In this document: in pieces, positions 5,364 to 6,335 of the stretch
Layout of the letters: each line of letters starts with the position of its first letter
How positions within the stretch are numbered: position 1 is the first letter of the stretch
Assembly (NCBI GenBank): GCA_030043675.1
Contig: JASHXG010000194.1
Span: 1-6,335, forward strand
Length of the DNA stretch: 6,335 nt
Source: Vulcanimicrobiota bacterium
Lineage (GTDB): Bacteria > Vulcanimicrobiota > Vulcanimicrobiia > Vulcanimicrobiales > Vulcanimicrobiaceae
Reading direction: 5' to 3'
The notes under the pieces: model-generated
What the model was told of the DNA's origin: nothing
Database searches by the model: none
Seen by the model: the letters and a program-made list of their open reading frames with translations, nothing else
Translations under genes and position numbers: made by a program

Positions 5364-6335
5364 GGATTCACGCGGACGAACTTGCGCGAGCCCACCGAAA
5401 GCACTGCCGGCCACGTTGGGACCCAGCGCGCACTCGGGTCGCTGACGACGAATCCGTCGACCTTGACCGCGTTGCCGGAGATGAGCCGTTCGGCGGCCCG
5501 GCGGCTCTCGGCAAAGCCCGCTTTAAGCAACACGTCGGCGACGCGGCGGCACTCGCCCAAATCGATTTCGGCAAGGTCCTCGGTCGGAATCTCCTTGCGC
5601 TGGACCGTTCGCTCGAAATATTCGCGCGCCGCGGCGGCCGCACTGGAGCCGTGGTAGCGCGCAACGATATCTTCCGCCAGGCGTTTTTTCTCTTCCATCG
5701 GATTGACGCTTGCGGATTTGAGATCTTCCGCTAACCGGTCGCATTCCGCCTGAGAGCGAAAGGCCGCCAACCGCGCGTAGACCGGCACCAGCTCGTCGGA
5801 AATCTTCATCAACTTGCCGAACTGCTCCGCAGCCGGCTCGGCGATGCCCACGTAGTTTCCGAACGACTTGCTCATCTTCTTCTGCCCGTCCAGGCCGACG
5901 AGCAGCGGCACCGTGGCGCAGATCTGCGGCGGCTGACCGAACTCGCGCTGAAATTGCCGGCCGAGCAGCAGGTTGAAGAGCTGGTCGGTACCGCCCAGCT
6001 CGACGTCGGCAGCGATCGCAATCGAGTCGTATGCTTGCGCGACGGGATAGAGAAATTCGTGGAGCGAGATCGGCGTCCCGGCCTCGTAGCGTTCGCGGAA
6101 GTCGTTACGTTCGAGCATTTGCGCGACCGTCGATTTTCCCAGCAGCTTGATCAAGTCGGTGACGCTCAGTCGCTCGAGCCACTCCGAGTTATACCGAATC
6201 CCGATGCGCTCGAGATCGAGCACTTTCCCGGCCTGTTCCCGATAGGTCTGCATGTTGGCTTCGATTTCATCGCGCGAGAGCTCCGGACGCGTGACGTTGC
6301 GTCCGCTCGGATCGCCGATGCGCGCCGTGAAGTCG
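5360..6335 (-). CDS. tyrS: Tyrosyl-tRNA synthetase (3' part; start beyond the window)
   Basis: About 325 C-terminal residues are present. The class I synthetase attaches tyrosine to tRNA-Tyr in the cytoplasm. The frame enters at the right edge with DFTARIGDPSGRN, just after the expected HIGH-type motif, which is outside the window. ELGGTDQLFNLLLGR (about 5954-5998) is the tyrosine-pocket helix, and KMSKS (5878-5864) is the ATP-binding loop. A C-terminal S4 RNA-binding domain (VADVLLKAGFAESRRAAERLISGNAVKVDG) follows. The motif style fits the TyrS2/TyrZ-like subgroup. The ATG at 6253 is internal, since homology continues upstream of it to the edge. The gene converges on hslO with overlapping stops and no room for a terminator between them. 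Confidence 0.96.
   Translation of the reverse strand, partial: DFTARIGDPSGRNVTRPELSRDEIEANMQTYREQAGKVLDLERIGIRYNSEWLERLSVTDLIKLLGKSTVAQMLERNDFRERYEAGTPISLHEFLYPVAQAYDSIAIAADVELGGTDQLFNLLLGRQFQREFGQPPQICATVPLLVGLDGQKKMSKSFGNYVGIAEPAAEQFGKLMKISDELVPVYARLAAFRSQAECDRLAEDLKSASVNPMEEKKRLAEDIVARYHGSSAAAAAREYFERTVQRKEIPTEDLAEIDLGECRRVADVLLKAGFAESRRAAERLISGNAVKVDGFVVSDPSARWVPTWPAVLSVGSRKFVRVNP

Overview
The window is ordinary, gene-dense, G+C-rich bacterial chromosome. It carries housekeeping genes (HU, tRNA-Pro, type II dehydroquinase, Hsp33, TyrS) next to lineage-type exported proteins. No phage, IS, CRISPR or plasmid signature was seen. The exported proteins (a LolA-like protein and a LolA-like/double-retropepsin/PDZ protein), the TTG starts and the tight packing are the kind of gene content I associate with uncultured lineages such as Candidatus Eremiobacterota (WPS-2). 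That placement is an impression from protein style and was not tested.

Layout. Positions 1-156: the probable first codons of a leftward gene (ATG at 24), preceded on the same (minus) strand by a strong terminator-like hairpin with a T-run (64-106). 157-1337: a rightward two-gene unit, an exported LolA-like protein and an 82-residue helical protein, joined by an ATGA overlap. 1351-1629: a leftward 92-residue unknown protein, convergent with that unit. 1659-3509: a rightward 616-residue exported protein with a LolA-like domain, two retropepsin-like DTG domains and a PDZ domain. Its start directly follows a TAAAAT box, which suggests a leaderless transcript. 3526-3603: leftward tRNA-Pro(GGG), beginning two bases after the stop codon of the leftward HU gene (3606-3911). 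4017-4451: leftward aroQ, divergent from rightward hslO (4503-5363). 5360-6335: leftward tyrS, running off the right edge; its stop overlaps that of hslO in a single CTAG.

How the pieces relate. AroQ makes 3-dehydroshikimate for aromatic amino acids and TyrS charges tRNA with tyrosine, so they are metabolically adjacent but not an operon here. hup and tRNA-Pro almost certainly share a transcript, with RNase P releasing the tRNA. The protease gene and tRNA-Pro converge on a perfect 11-bp inverted repeat whose loop holds the protease stop codon.

I did not find a clear new defence, mobile or biosynthetic system. The points most worth following are the architecture of the double-DTG protein, the hup/tRNA junction, the stop-in-loop hairpin, the possible leaderless promoter and the minus-strand leader at the left end.
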